Of a DNA stretch of 40,507 nt, positions 18,101 to 26,900 are shown in pieces; the first letter of the stretch is position 1; every line of letters begins with the position of its first letter. The stretch spans positions 1-40,507 of the forward strand of contig NZ_BNBI01000027.1 of assembly GCF_014655295.1 (NCBI RefSeq), written 5' to 3'. The notes under the pieces were generated by a model, which was not told the DNA's origin, did not search any database, and saw nothing but the letters and a program-made list of their open reading frames with translations. The stretch comes from Streptomyces fumanus (lineage in GTDB: Bacteria; Actinomycetota; Actinomycetes; Streptomycetales; Streptomycetaceae). The position numbers and the translations under genes are program-made.

Positions 18101-19102
18101 CCGGTGCCCCTCCGGCACGGTGACACCGTCCAGCACGATCACCGTGTACGGCTCCTCGCGTCCGACCGGCGCGTCCGGCGCGAACGGGGGGCGTTCCCAG
18201 AACTCCGCGCCCAGCAGTCCTTCCAGTGCGTTGAACTCCGAGACGATCAGCCGGGCCGGGCCGGCGCCGTCGGTCTCCTGCGGGTGCAGGCCGTGCGGCA
18301 GCCACTTGACCCAGTCCCATTCCGCGCGCCGTTCGTCCCCGACGCACAGCACGATCCATACGTCGTCCGGTGCGTGGAAGACCGCGAGCTGGGCCAGCAG
18401 CGCGCGCACGAGGGCACGCTTCTGTTCGGGTTCGCCGCGGAACAGCACGCGGGCCCAGGCGCGCAGATAGACGGCGATGGGCTGCCGGGGAATCGTGGAG
18501 TAGGCGCGGATGAAGCTGCGCAGGGCATGGGCGCTCAGCGGCTCCAGGTCCTCCACGGGCTGGGTGGACAGGGGGTTGAGCCGGAGGTTCAGTTTCTGGT
18601 CGCCCACCGCCACCCGGACCTCGGCGAAGTCCGGGTCGCCCGGCCGGCGTTCCCACAGCCGGCTGGTGCCCACCAGCGACCACAGCACATCGGGGCGGGG
18701 GTGCTGCCAGGCCAGCGCCTTCTGCTGGGCGACGACGGCACCCCGTACCTTCTGGCGTATCTGGCTCAGGTACCGCAGGTAGTCGCGCCGTTCGCCTTTC
18801 AGACGCTGCTTGCGCTCGCTGGCCCGGCGCATGAACTGGCCGATGATCATGGCGGCGGAGCCGAGGATCATCAGGCCCATGGCCAGGTAGAAGAAGGCTC
18901 CGCCCGTGCCGCCGCCCATGCCCGGCCGCATGAACATCAGCATCATGGACACCGACATCATGGCCATGGGGAGGTAGTTCCAGACGGCGGAGCTGTCGGG
19001 CACCGATTCCGGCAGCGTGGGCGGCTCCTGAAGGCTGAGCTCGCCTTCGGGCATGTCCGGGCCCCGGCGTCGGGCGGGCCTGCGGAACAGGACGACACTC
19101 AA
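15113..19102 (-). CDS. eccC: Type VII secretion ATPase EccC (fused EccCa-EccCb form)
   Basis: This 1329-residue FtsK/SpoIIIE-type motor powers ESX/T7 secretion at the inner membrane and binds WXG100 substrates through its last ATPase domain. The N-terminus has the conserved 'RRPAR' region, then two membrane segments (about residues 42-60 and 69-88). Three ATPase domains follow, with Walker A sites 'GATGSGKS' (Lys493), 'GGAQSGKS' (Lys845) and 'GDTESGKT' (Lys1128) and Walker B strands ending in 'VVDEF', 'VIDGW' and 'LVDDY'. All three Walker A lysines are present. Length matches the single-chain EccC of Streptomyces. The TTG start at 19100-19102 is chosen because a GAGGAG site lies 8 nt upstream and the translation begins with the family's N-terminal motif. 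It is divergent from eccD. Confidence 0.95.
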   Translation of the reverse strand: MSVVLFRRPARRRGPDMPEGELSLQEPPTLPESVPDSSAVWNYLPMAMMSVSMMLMFMRPGMGGGTGGAFFYLAMGLMILGSAAMIIGQFMRRASERKQRLKGERRDYLRYLSQIRQKVRGAVVAQQKALAWQHPRPDVLWSLVGTSRLWERRPGDPDFAEVRVAVGDQKLNLRLNPLSTQPVEDLEPLSAHALRSFIRAYSTIPRQPIAVYLRAWARVLFRGEPEQKRALVRALLAQLAVFHAPDDVWIVLCVGDERRAEWDWVKWLPHGLHPQETDGAGPARLIVSEFNALEGLLGAEFWERPPFAPDAPVGREEPYTVIVLDGVTVPEGHRLDGAGLRNTVVLDVDGALSWRPGRVTLRLEVAERSLSLVRTDRDRKEQSTHLGTPDALGPHSAGALARQLAPHRMSMGPGADTAQPLATTLELTSLLGIADLHHHVPADLWTRHTGPGRLRVPIAVGADGSPVELDIKESAQGGSGPHGMLIGATGSGKSELLRTLVLALALTHSSETLNFVLVDFKGGATFLGLDELPHTSAVITNLADETALVGRMQDALHGELIRRQELLRSAGNYTSALEYEKARAAGAPLEPLPSLFIVVDEFSELLAAQRDFMDLFVMIGRLGRSLGVHLLLASQRLDEGRMHQLESHLSYRIGLRTFSAMESRGVLGVPDAYQLPSEPGSGYLKTGVDLLTRFRAAYSSGPYVRRRGAVNQARAVSQVVPWSAEWIVPREPAGGTDGPEEERTDENGPSLLAVAVERLRDSGPPAHQVWLPPLDLPTTLDQILPPLTTDERYGLTATDWPGRGQLAVPVGVVDRPFEQMRDLLMVDLSAAGGHVAIAGGAQSGKSTLVRTLMCALALTHTPREVQFYCLDFGGGTLAGLDGLPHVSGVASRLDAERVNRVLAEVGTLLEERERFFLNHGIDNMATYRRRRADGDYADQPFGDVFLVIDGWSTVRQDYDRQVPEINALATRGLNYGIHLVVTTARWVELSSAVRDQAGTQLELRMGDAMDSNIDVRRAATVPEMPGRGLTKDKMHYLTALPRIDGVEDADDLAEGVASLVTAVRESWQGPSAPRLRTLPTTLPVTELPSPQGDFRVPVGVEETRLAPVWHDFAENPHMIVVGDTESGKTNLLRLVAKAVMERYTPEEARLMVVDFRRTLVEAVPDAYRLGHAISMDSLKELIDGVGRAVRTRLPGPEIAPSRMRSCDWWKGPRLFVLVDDYDLIGGSPMNQPFAPLLDHVAMGWELGVHLIVARAAAGSARGLNDPLLRRLQEANTPGVLLSCPPSEGYVFGNVKGRNLAAGRGRRIARRKTVEIQTAWVDGPGAESRD

Positions 19103-19570
19103 CGAACAGTCTCCTCAATGAGATGAACACGGCTGACCGCACCGCCGGGAAGGCGGTGTTCCCGGTGGTGTGCGCACACGGCCCGGGACATGCCGGGGCC
19201 TCGCGCCTCTGTGCCTGCGGGCCGGGGCGGCGCGGGCGTGCCCGCCCACCCCGCGCACCGGCCCGGGTGGTGGCGCCGTGCGCCGGGCCGTCCCGGCCAC
19301 CGGGTCGCCAAGGGCGGGTTCTCGGTCCTAAGATCTTTTCGGCGGCGACCCCGCGTGCGTTTCCCTCCGGCCGTTCGTGCCCGCGCACATGGTGTCCGCC
19401 CTCTTCGCCTCTCGTACCTTTCCGTTCTCCTTCGCGCGTCCTCGAAATGCGCAACGTCCACTTGCGGCATCCCGTTCACCGGGCCCCGCCCCGGACGTCT
19501 CCCGTTCCGCACGCGTGCGGATCGTCGCGGCGCGGACCTCACCGCGCCCTCACGGAAAGCGAGCCCTCGC
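19103..19570. other. Divergent intergenic region between eccC and eccD
   Basis: These 468 bp separate the two divergent secretion operons and should hold promoters for both. It contains the eccC ribosome binding site and an AT-richer patch (about 19327-19341, around AAGATCTTTT). I see no convincing -35/-10 pair, operator palindrome or small gene. Open frames crossing it are continuations of frames opposite to, or out of phase with, eccC and eccD. Confidence 0.6.
19111..19116 (-). promoter_or_regulatory. Ribosome binding site deciding the TTG start of eccC
   Basis: On the minus strand GAGGAG lies 8 nt before the TTG at 19100-19102. There is no nearby ATG or GTG that both has such a site and keeps the conserved N-terminal residues. 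Confidence 0.75.
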
Positions 19571-20971
19571 ATGACCGACAACGCCCTGTCCGGGCTGTGC
19601 CGCCTGACCGTGCGCGCCCCCGACAAGACGGTGGACCTGTCCGTGCCCGCCGACATCCCGGTGGCCGACCTGCTGCCCGCCCTGCTGGCCTACGCGGGCG
19701 ACGGGCTGGCCGAGGCCGGTGTCGACCACGACGGCTGGGTCCTGCAGCGCCTCGGCGGCAAGCCCCTGGACCACGAGGCCACCCTGGAGGCCCAGCACGC
19801 GCGGGACGGTGAGGTGCTGTATCTGCGCCCGCACGCCGAGGCGCTGCCCGAGGTGCACCTGGACGACCTGGTGGACGGCATCTACACCACCATGAGGGAC
19901 CGGCCCTTCGGCTGGACGCCCGTCGTCGGCAAGCGGGTGCTGCTCACCGCCGGCGCGCTCTGCCAGCTTCTCGCGCTGACCGTCCTCGGCCTCTCGGACA
20001 CCTCCGGTACGGTCACCGCGCTGGCTGCCGGCGCCTTCGCGCTGCTCACCCTGGGCGGGGCGGCCGCGGCCAGTCGCGCCATCGGCGACGCCGGGGCGGG
20101 CACCGCCCTCGGGGCGATGGTGCCCGCCTATCTCGCCGTGGCGGGCTGGGTGCTGCCCGGAGGGGACCTGACCGGACCCGGCCTGCACGAGGTGCTGGGC
20201 GCCCGTCTGCTCGCGGCCTGCGCCTCGGCCGCCGCGGGAGCGGTACTGGCGGTCGCCGCCGTCGCCGCGTTCGCCACCGTGTTCCTCGCCCTGTGCGCGG
20301 TGGCCGTGGCGGGGGCCGCCGCCGGTGTGCTGCTGCTCGTCGCCGACATGCCTCCCGAGCACGCGTCCGGTCTGCTCGCCGTCACCGCCGTGGTCTTCGG
20401 CGCCTTCGTGCCGTCCCTGTCCTTCCGGCTGGCCGGTCTGCGGATGCCCCCGATCCCGACCAACGCCGAGGAACTCCAGGAGGGCATCGAACCGCACGCG
20501 CCGAGCGTCGTCGCCGAACGCTCCGTGCTGGCCGACGGCTGGATGACGGGCCTGTACGCCGCCGCCGGCACGATCTGCGCCGCCTGCGTGGCCGGGCTCT
20601 CGGTGCGCCCGACCCTGGCCCAGAACGTCACGACCGCCGTACTGTCGCTGCTTCTGCTGCTGCACGCCCGCGTGCTCGGCAACACCCTGCAGCGGCTGTC
20701 GCTCACGGCGCCGGGGGTGCTCGGTGCCGTGTCCCTGGTCCGTACGGCCTTCCTGGGGGCCACGCCCGGTCAGCAGTTGCTGCTGGTCGCCGCGCTCCTG
20801 GCGGTCACCGCGGTCCTGACCGTCGCCTCCTGGACGGTGCCGGGCAACCGCCTCGTCCCCTACTGGGGCCGGGCCGCGGAGCTGGCCCACTCGGCGGCGG
20901 CCATCGCCCTGCTGCCGCTCGCGCTGTGGGTGCTCGGCGTCTACGGGGCGTTGCGCGCGCTCGCCGCCTGA
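19571..20971 (+). CDS. eccD: Type VII secretion integral membrane protein EccD
   Basis: A 466-residue protein forming the membrane pore region of the ESX core complex. Residues about 8-85 form a ubiquitin-like YukD/EccD N-terminal domain ('LTVRAPDKTVDLSVPADIPV...'), followed by a linker and eleven hydrophobic segments from 'VGKRVLLTAGALCQ' to 'LPLALWVLGVYGAL', the count expected for EccD. A cytosolic loop containing 'PTNAEELQEGIEPHAPSV' lies between helices 6 and 7. The ATG at 19571 is preferred over upstream in-frame starts because the text before it is not EccD-like and a weak purine-rich site (GAAAGCGAG) precedes it. It is followed by eccB after 32 nt, so the two are probably co-transcribed. 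Confidence 0.93.
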   Translation: MTDNALSGLCRLTVRAPDKTVDLSVPADIPVADLLPALLAYAGDGLAEAGVDHDGWVLQRLGGKPLDHEATLEAQHARDGEVLYLRPHAEALPEVHLDDLVDGIYTTMRDRPFGWTPVVGKRVLLTAGALCQLLALTVLGLSDTSGTVTALAAGAFALLTLGGAAAASRAIGDAGAGTALGAMVPAYLAVAGWVLPGGDLTGPGLHEVLGARLLAACASAAAGAVLAVAAVAAFATVFLALCAVAVAGAAAGVLLLVADMPPEHASGLLAVTAVVFGAFVPSLSFRLAGLRMPPIPTNAEELQEGIEPHAPSVVAERSVLADGWMTGLYAAAGTICAACVAGLSVRPTLAQNVTTAVLSLLLLLHARVLGNTLQRLSLTAPGVLGAVSLVRTAFLGATPGQQLLLVAALLAVTAVLTVASWTVPGNRLVPYWGRAAELAHSAAAIALLPLALWVLGVYGALRALAA

Positions 20972-21003
20972 CCGGAGCTGACGGACGAAGGACGAGGATC
21001 CCC

Positions 21004-22470
21004 ATGCAGACCAAACGTGACCAGGTCCAGGCGCACATGTTCCTGATGAGCAGGCTGACCACCAGCATGCTGCGCTCCGATCCCGATGCCCCGGAGAGCC
21101 CGCAGGGACGCACCAACCGAGGTGTGGCGATGGGCGTGCTGATCGCCGTGCTGGTGTCCGCCGGAGCCTTCGTCTTCGGCCTGATCAAACCCGGCACCAC
21201 CGGCTCCTGGCGCGAAGCGCGGACGCTGGTCGTCGACGAGGACACGGGCGCGAGCTACCTCTACCTGGACGGCAGGCTGCGGCCCGTCCGCAACCACACC
21301 TCGGCCCGGCTGCTGGTGGGCGGCGAACTGAAGACCACCACCGTGCACAGCGACTCCCTGGACGGGGTGCCCAGAGGAGCCCCGGTCGGCATCACGGGCG
21401 CCCCCCAGACCGTGCCCGACCGGCTCGACCCCGCCCCTTGGCTGGTGTGTTCCCGCACCGGCCTGGGCGGCTCCGGCAGCCGCCCCGGAACCGCGATCGC
21501 GGTGGCCACGCAGGCTCGGGGCACCGACCTCGACGCGGGGTCCGCCCTGCTGGTACGCGCCCCCGACGCGTCCCTCTACCTGGTGTGGCGGGGCACCCGG
21601 CTCCGGCTGGACACCGAGCACGGGGCCGTGGCCGCGCTGGGTTACGAGACCACGGCTCCCTTCCCGGTCACCGAGGCGTTCCTCAACGCCCTGCCGCTGG
21701 GCCCCGATCTGACGCCGGTGACCGTGGCCGGGCAGGGACGCCCGGGGCCGCGCCTCGACGGCCGGGAGACCCGGCTCGGCCAGGTGTTCCGGGTGGCCGC
21801 GCCCGGCTCCGGCACCCGCTACTACGTGCTGCGCCAGGACGGGTTGGCGCCGCTGACCGCCACCGAGGCGGCGCTGACCCTGGGGTCCTCCCCGGCCGAC
21901 GGCGGCGGGACGGGGGCGCGGGTGCTGGGCACCGACGCCTTGAGCGGCCACTTGGCGCCGGGGGCGCGCGGCGAGCGGAGTTCCTCCGGTGTCCTTCCCG
22001 CCACGCCGCCTCGTCCGGTCCGGGCGGCCACCGGCCAGAGCGCCTGCGTCCGGGTCTCCCCCGGTACCGACCGGATGCGGTCGAGCGTGTCGTTGCTGGA
22101 CACCCGGCGACTCGGCCCGGCGGCGCAGACACCCGCCGAGGCCATGACCCCGGCGTGCGTGCCCGCCGACCTGATCACGGTGCCGGCCGGCCGTGGCGCC
22201 CTGGTGCGGGCCCTCGGGGCCGGCGGCACGGCGATGGGAGACACCGTCTACTTGGTGACCGACACGGGCATGAAGTACCGGGTTCCGACGGCCGGGGCGC
22301 TGGAGGCGCTGGGCTTCGCCTCGTCGGACGTGACGGTCATGCCCTCGGCCCTGCTGTCGTCGCTGCCGACGGGACCGGACCTGTCACCGGCGGCAGCGGC
22401 TCTGGGACGGTCCACCACCACCGCCCCCCGTTGCGGTCCCGTCGCCGGTGCCGGCCACCCGGCCGGCTGA
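21004..22470 (+). CDS. eccB: Type VII secretion protein EccB
   Basis: A 488-residue core component of the ESX secretion complex with a short cytosolic N-terminus and a large extracytoplasmic domain. The start 'MQTKRDQVQAHMFLMSRLT' is the typical EccB N-terminus. One membrane helix spans about residues 42-62, and the rest is the repeat-containing domain. Cys in 'WLVCSRT' and 'SACVRVS', with two more near the C-terminus, could form disulfides as in other EccBs. The ATG at 21004 has a GGACGAGGA site about 6 nt upstream. It sits 32 nt after eccD. A hairpin overlaps its stop codon and a 190-nt gap follows, so the small-substrate genes may have their own promoter. Confidence 0.93.
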   Translation: MQTKRDQVQAHMFLMSRLTTSMLRSDPDAPESPQGRTNRGVAMGVLIAVLVSAGAFVFGLIKPGTTGSWREARTLVVDEDTGASYLYLDGRLRPVRNHTSARLLVGGELKTTTVHSDSLDGVPRGAPVGITGAPQTVPDRLDPAPWLVCSRTGLGGSGSRPGTAIAVATQARGTDLDAGSALLVRAPDASLYLVWRGTRLRLDTEHGAVAALGYETTAPFPVTEAFLNALPLGPDLTPVTVAGQGRPGPRLDGRETRLGQVFRVAAPGSGTRYYVLRQDGLAPLTATEAALTLGSSPADGGGTGARVLGTDALSGHLAPGARGERSSSGVLPATPPRPVRAATGQSACVRVSPGTDRMRSSVSLLDTRRLGPAAQTPAEAMTPACVPADLITVPAGRGALVRALGAGGTAMGDTVYLVTDTGMKYRVPTAGALEALGFASSDVTVMPSALLSSLPTGPDLSPAAAALGRSTTTAPRCGPVAGAGHPAG

Positions 22471-22484
22471 CCGACCGGCGGGTG
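22456..22484 (+). terminator. Hairpin overlapping the end of eccB
   Basis: CACCCG (22456-22461) and CCGG (22463-22466) pair with CCGG (22475-22478) and CGGGTG (22479-22484), leaving one bulged G and an 8-nt loop that includes the eccB stop codon. No T-run follows. It may act as a partial terminator between eccDB and the WXG100 genes. Confidence 0.4.
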
Positions 22485-22529
22485 CGGGCCCTGGCCGACC
22501 CGGGCGCAAGCGGTGACAAGGCGACGGCA

Positions 22530-22558
22530 AGAGACGCACACGTCCCCGTCCCTAGCCT
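22530..22558 (+). promoter_or_regulatory. Possible promoter for the WXG100 genes
   Basis: A TAGCCT hexamer at 22553-22558 resembles the vegetative -10 of Streptomyces and lies about 100 nt before the first WXG100 gene. The -35 position (AGAGAC, about 22530) is poor, so this rests mainly on the -10 match and on the gap after eccB. Confidence 0.3.
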
Positions 22559-22660
22559 GGCGCGAGAAGCGGCGGCCCTGGTCCGCGGACCCCGTACACG
22601 CCCCGCACCGGACAGCGGCCGCGCCGGCCATCACTCCACGGAACGAGGTGGGACGACGTA

Positions 22661-22987
22661 ATGCGTCAGTCAGAGGAAAGCGCGACCCGGAACGGCATCC
22701 AGGCACTGGAGATGGCCTTTTCCGGCATCACCCGCTGTGCCCAGGACGTCGAATCGACCCGTATGACGCTCTCCAGCCACTACCAGGGCGCCGACGGCGG
22801 TTCCTTCCAGAGCCTGGTCAAGGCGTGGGAGGACCAGGCGGCGGTCATCCTCAAGAACGTCGAGGACATGATCGACAAGCTGAACGAGACGCTGCGGGAG
22901 AACGGCCTGCAGCAGGGCGCGAGCAACGAAACCATCGAGCGTACCTACCAGGAGTCCCAGGCCGTCTTCGACAGCCTGGTCGGCTGA
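22661..22987 (+). CDS. WXG100-family protein with degenerate motif (YQG)
   Basis: A 108-residue helical-hairpin protein of the Esx (WXG100) type, likely secreted as a heterodimer with the next gene's product. Two long helices are predicted around a turn at 'HYQGADGGSF', where the usual W-x-G is Y-Q-G. The C-terminal part has no clear YxxxD/E export signal ('RTYQESQAVFDSLVG'), so its partner may supply it. The ATG at 22661 is preceded by a GAGGTGG site. It is followed after 34 nt by the canonical WXG100 gene. Length and position are typical; whether it is the EsxA-like or EsxB-like partner cannot be decided. Confidence 0.85.
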   Translation: MRQSEESATRNGIQALEMAFSGITRCAQDVESTRMTLSSHYQGADGGSFQSLVKAWEDQAAVILKNVEDMIDKLNETLRENGLQQGASNETIERTYQESQAVFDSLVG

Positions 22988-23021
22988 TCCAACGGGCTCC
23001 GGCACAGCAGGGAGAAGTCTG

Positions 23022-23345
23022 ATGAGCGACAACTTCAGCGACGGATTCATCTACGTCGACTACGCCCACATGAACAATGCGGCCGATGACCTGGTCGCGC
23101 AGACCCGGGCCATCGAGAGCACCCTGGCCAACCTGGACATGGAACTGGCCACGCTCAAGCAGTCGTGGGCCGGTGAGGACCGCGAGCAGTACGACGAGAA
23201 GCAGTTGGCCTGGAACAACGCGGTCAAGGCCATGGAGCAGATGCTCACCCGCAACGCCGTCCTGCTGACGGACGTCTCGCAGAACTACCAGTACAGCGAG
23301 CGTTCCCTCAGCCAGATGTGGTCGTCGGTACGCATCGGCCGCTGA
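23022..23345 (+). CDS. WXG100-family protein (canonical WAG motif)
   Basis: A 107-residue Esx-type substrate with helix-turn-helix layout and the turn motif in 'SWAGEDREQY'. Near the C-terminus 'YQYSE' fits the YxxxD/E secretion signal recognised by EccC. The ATG at 23022 has a GGGAGAAG ribosome binding site. It is the second gene of the pair and probably forms a heterodimer with the YQG protein just upstream. A strong hairpin follows its stop, which could raise the amount of the two-gene transcript relative to the downstream genes. Confidence 0.92.
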   Translation: MSDNFSDGFIYVDYAHMNNAADDLVAQTRAIESTLANLDMELATLKQSWAGEDREQYDEKQLAWNNAVKAMEQMLTRNAVLLTDVSQNYQYSERSLSQMWSSVRIGR

Positions 23346-23361
23346 CGGCAATCACCACCCG

Positions 23362-23400
23362 GGGACCCGGACGCCCTGTCCCGGGGCGCCGGGTCCCTTT
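23362..23400 (+). terminator. Hairpin with T-tract after the WXG100 pair
   Basis: GGGACCCGG (23362-23370) pairs with CCGGGTCCC (23389-23397); CGCC (23372-23375) pairs with GGCG (23385-23388), leaving one bulged A. The loop is 9 nt and TTT follows at 23398-23400. This looks like an intrinsic terminator or attenuator. It lies in the 83-nt gap before the next gene of the same orientation. Confidence 0.7.
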
Positions 23401-23428
23401 CCGATCACCAGACGTGTGGAGCTGCATC

Positions 23429-23905
23429 ATGCCGGAGAAATCGGGGACCAAACTGGCCCTGGACAAAGAGGGGATCAACCGCTTCCTCACCGAGGACGTC
23501 AAACCGTTCCTCAAGGCGATCCTCGACCTGAGGAAGGCCGAGGGGGACACCCCGTCCATAAGCCAGCTCCTCGGACTGGAGCAGTACGACGACAAGAACC
23601 TGTTCGGCCTGACGATGCCCCTGGCCCTGGGACTCATGACCAACGACCAGGGCGGCGGCGTGGTCAACGGCCCGCACCTGAACACCGAGGTGGAGGAGGT
23701 CGCGCAGTCCATCCTGGAGGTGATGGACCAGCAGGAGGAACTCTTCGAGGAGTTCATCCAGGGGCTCGAGGCCACGCTCAAGGAACTGTTCGACTCCCGG
23801 GACGTCAGCCTGGAGAAGATCGACGGCGAGAAGTTCCTCGACCATCTCACCGACGTCGACGCGATCATGCAGGAATCCGGCAAGAGCACCACCGAAGACG
23901 ACTGA
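23429..23905 (+). CDS. Small helical T7SS-operon protein of unknown function
   Basis: A 158-residue acidic, mostly helical protein starting 'MPEKSGTKLALDKEGINRFL'. An upstream in-frame start at 23318 is rejected because it would cross the hairpin and add a Pro/Arg-rich, non-conserved leader; the ATG at 23429 has GGAG about 9 nt before it. Predicted helices include 'TEDVKPFLKAILDLRKAE' and a long acidic segment 'VMDQQEELFEEFIQGLEATL'. There is no WxG turn and no signal peptide or membrane segment. Its place between the WXG100 pair and the coiled-coil protein suggests a substrate, chaperone or component of the secretion system; no specific role can be assigned. Confidence 0.75.
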   Translation: MPEKSGTKLALDKEGINRFLTEDVKPFLKAILDLRKAEGDTPSISQLLGLEQYDDKNLFGLTMPLALGLMTNDQGGGVVNGPHLNTEVEEVAQSILEVMDQQEELFEEFIQGLEATLKELFDSRDVSLEKIDGEKFLDHLTDVDAIMQESGKSTTEDD

Positions 23906-23956
23906 CCGGGCCGCCACCCGACACGCGGTTCGGATCCTGATACGTGGAGACCATCC

Positions 23957-26900
23957 ATGGTTGCACCCGCCCATTCCACCGACGACTTCTGGCACCAGGC
24001 GATCACCCTGTTCACCGGTTACCCGGCGCCGGAGCGGAAGAGCCTCTTCGACAAGCTGGTCGGCAACGACAACATCCCCCTCATGGAAGTGGAGATCACC
24101 GACTCGTCCGCGACCGCGGAGGACAGCCTCTACGAGGTGACCAGCAACCTCTACTGGCGGTCGAGCAACTCGGGTGCGTCCATCGAGGAGAAGAACATCG
24201 TCGTCCCGTTCTACGCGCCGATGAACGGTTCGCAGGATCCGGCGCCCGGCACCCGGGTGAAACTCCGTCAGGCGAAGATCCGGCTGCTGGGCAGCTCGGC
24301 CGCCTCCAGCCCTCCCATGGGCGGTGTGGACTCCTCGCCCGGTGACTTCGGCACGTACGACGATCTGGCGCTCAAGCAGTACAGCTACGGCGGTGGCATG
24401 GCGCTGCGCCAACTGCTAGACGAGCACACCACCGCCGGCTTCGAGTGGAACGGCCTGCAGGTCCCGCTCGGCAGCGCGGTCGATACCCGGACCTTCGAGC
24501 GCGCCGCGGACGCCTTTTCCCGTGCCGCGGCCTTCTTCGAGAACCAGAGCAAGACCCTCGACTCCTGGGAGAGCCGCCTGGGGCCCGACAACCCGGTGTG
24601 GCGCGGACAGGCCGCCGGAGTGTTCCGCGATCTCATCCACAAACTGAACAAGATGTACGGCAGTTACCAGGAGGACATACCGCGCGTCGCCGCCGCCGGG
24701 TCGAAGCAGGGGAAGCAGTTGATGGAGGCGCAGCGCACCTTCATCAACGCGATGCTGAAACTGCACCACAAGTGGGACTGGTGGCAGATCTGGCGGGGGA
24801 ACCCGCTGCGCTGGCTGCACGACAATCTGCTCGACCTCACAAAACAGATCTGGGAGAACAACATCACCCAGGTCAAGTGGGAGGACGAACCCGACCAGGC
24901 ATTCACCGCCCCCGGGACGATGGTGCAATCGGATCATCGTGCGGGGGCCACCGTGCTGGTCACGGAGCCCGGCTTCCGCATGTCCCACGACCTGTACGGC
25001 CGCTACGACGACCTGGGCTCCTGGAAGCTCATCGGCGAGCAGGGCATCAGAGAATGGCAGAACTCCGTCATCACGGACCTCGGCGTTCCCGCCCGTGACG
25101 CGATCATGGAAGTGCAGCGGGCCTTCGGCATCTCGCTGGAGCGGGTCAGGGCCAGAAGCGAGAAGAGCCTCGCGGACGACCTCATGGCGGACACCAACAA
25201 GAAACTGCAGGACGAGCAGAAAAAGAAACAGGAGGAGCAAGAAAAGAAGCAAGAAGAATACCTGAAGGAGCAGGAGAAGAAACAAGCCGAGGCGGAGAAG
25301 AAGCAGGAAGAATATCTGAAGCAGCAGGAAAAGGAGCGGGCCGAACAGGAGAAGAAGCAGGAACTGTATCTGAAGGAACAGGATAAGAAGCAGGAAGAAC
25401 GCGAGCGCAAGCAGGCGGAAAAAGAGGCCGAGGCAGAACGCAAGCAGGAACTCTACCTGCAGAAGCAGGAGAAAGAGCGGGCCGAACAGGAGCGCAAGCA
25501 AGAAGCACGACAGGCCGAAGCGGAACGCAAGCAAGGGGAACTGCAGGCCGAGCAGGAGAAGAAGCAGGAAGCCTACCTGAAGCAGCAGGAGCAGCAGCGG
25601 GCGGAGCAGGAGCGCAAGCAAGAAGCACAGCAGGCCGAAGCAGAGCGCAAGCAAGAAGCGTTGCGGGTCGAGCAAGAGAAAAGGCAGGAGCAACTCCAGG
25701 CCGAACAGGAACAGAGGCAAGCCCGGCAGCAAGCCGAGCAAGAGGCCCAGCAGAAGGAGTACGCGGCCGCACAGAATCTGGCTATGGCCAACGCCAAGGC
25801 CGAGCAGGAGAAGGAACGGGAAAGGCAGACCCGGCTCCAGCAGGAGCAGGAGGCCAAGCAGCAACAACTTCTCAAGGAACAGGAGAAGAAGCAAGCCGAG
25901 CAACAAGCCGAGCAGGAAACCAGGCAGAAGGAACAGGAAACCCGACAGCAGCAACTCCTCGAAGAGCAGAAGAAGGAACAAGCCGACCAGCAAGCCAAAC
26001 AGGAAGCCCGGCAGAAGGAACAAGAAACCCGACAGCAGCAACTCCTCGAAGAACAGGAGAAGGAACAAGCCGACCAACAAGCCAAACAAGAAGCCCAACA
26101 GAAGGAACAAGAAACCCGACAGGCCGAGTTGGAGCGCGAACAGGAGGAGCGCGAGAAGGAGTTCCAGCAGCGACTCGACGAGCAGACACCCTCGCTCGGC
26201 ATCCCGGATTTCCGGGACAGCGAGACCGTTCTGAATCCCGATGGCTCGCTCACCACCGACTTCGCGGACGGCAGCTTCACCACGGTCGACCCGAAGGAGC
26301 ACACGGCGGTCACCGTGGCGCCCGACGGCAGCGTCGACATCACGGACCTGCCGGACGGCAAGACCCTGCACAACCCCGACGGCAGTCGGACGACCATCAA
26401 CCCCGACGGAACGGTGACCACGGATTACCCCGACGGCCGCTCCGTCACCATCAACCCCGAACGCGGCCTGGTGGAGACCGTCTATCCGGACGGTACGTCG
26501 GAGATCGCGCCGCTGAGCCCCGGGAGTTCGCTGCCCGACTACCGCGACGGCAGTACGGAGTACACCTCCCCGTACGAGGACCAGTTGTACGACGACCAAC
26601 CCGGTGACGAGTCCTCCTTGCTCGGTCGGGCGAACCCGGCCGCCGCCGACCCGATGAGTCCGACCAGTCCCATGAGCCCCATGCTGCCGACCGGAACCAT
26701 GCTCTCCGGGCAGACCTCCGGCTCGAACGGAGAGCGGTCACGGACCGTCCTCGCCGGCGGTCGGACCACTCCCGCCGTCAGGACCGGGAGTCCGATGTAC
26801 GACGAGGTGACGGCTCCCGGCTACAACACGGCGACCTCGTCGGGGATGCCCTACCTGCCACCGATGGGCGGCAGCCCCGGAGCGCCCGGACAGGGCCAGA

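Noticed and set aside
16512..19454. Long alternative minus-strand frame over eccC
   Set aside because: It is out of phase with eccC; the eccC frame has three Walker A sites and the conserved N-terminus.
24416..26599. Minus-strand frame rich in Leu/Phe that looks like a membrane protein
   Set aside because: It is the antisense of the Gln/Glu/Lys coiled coil, whose codons read as Leu/Phe on the other strand; it has no sensible start or context.
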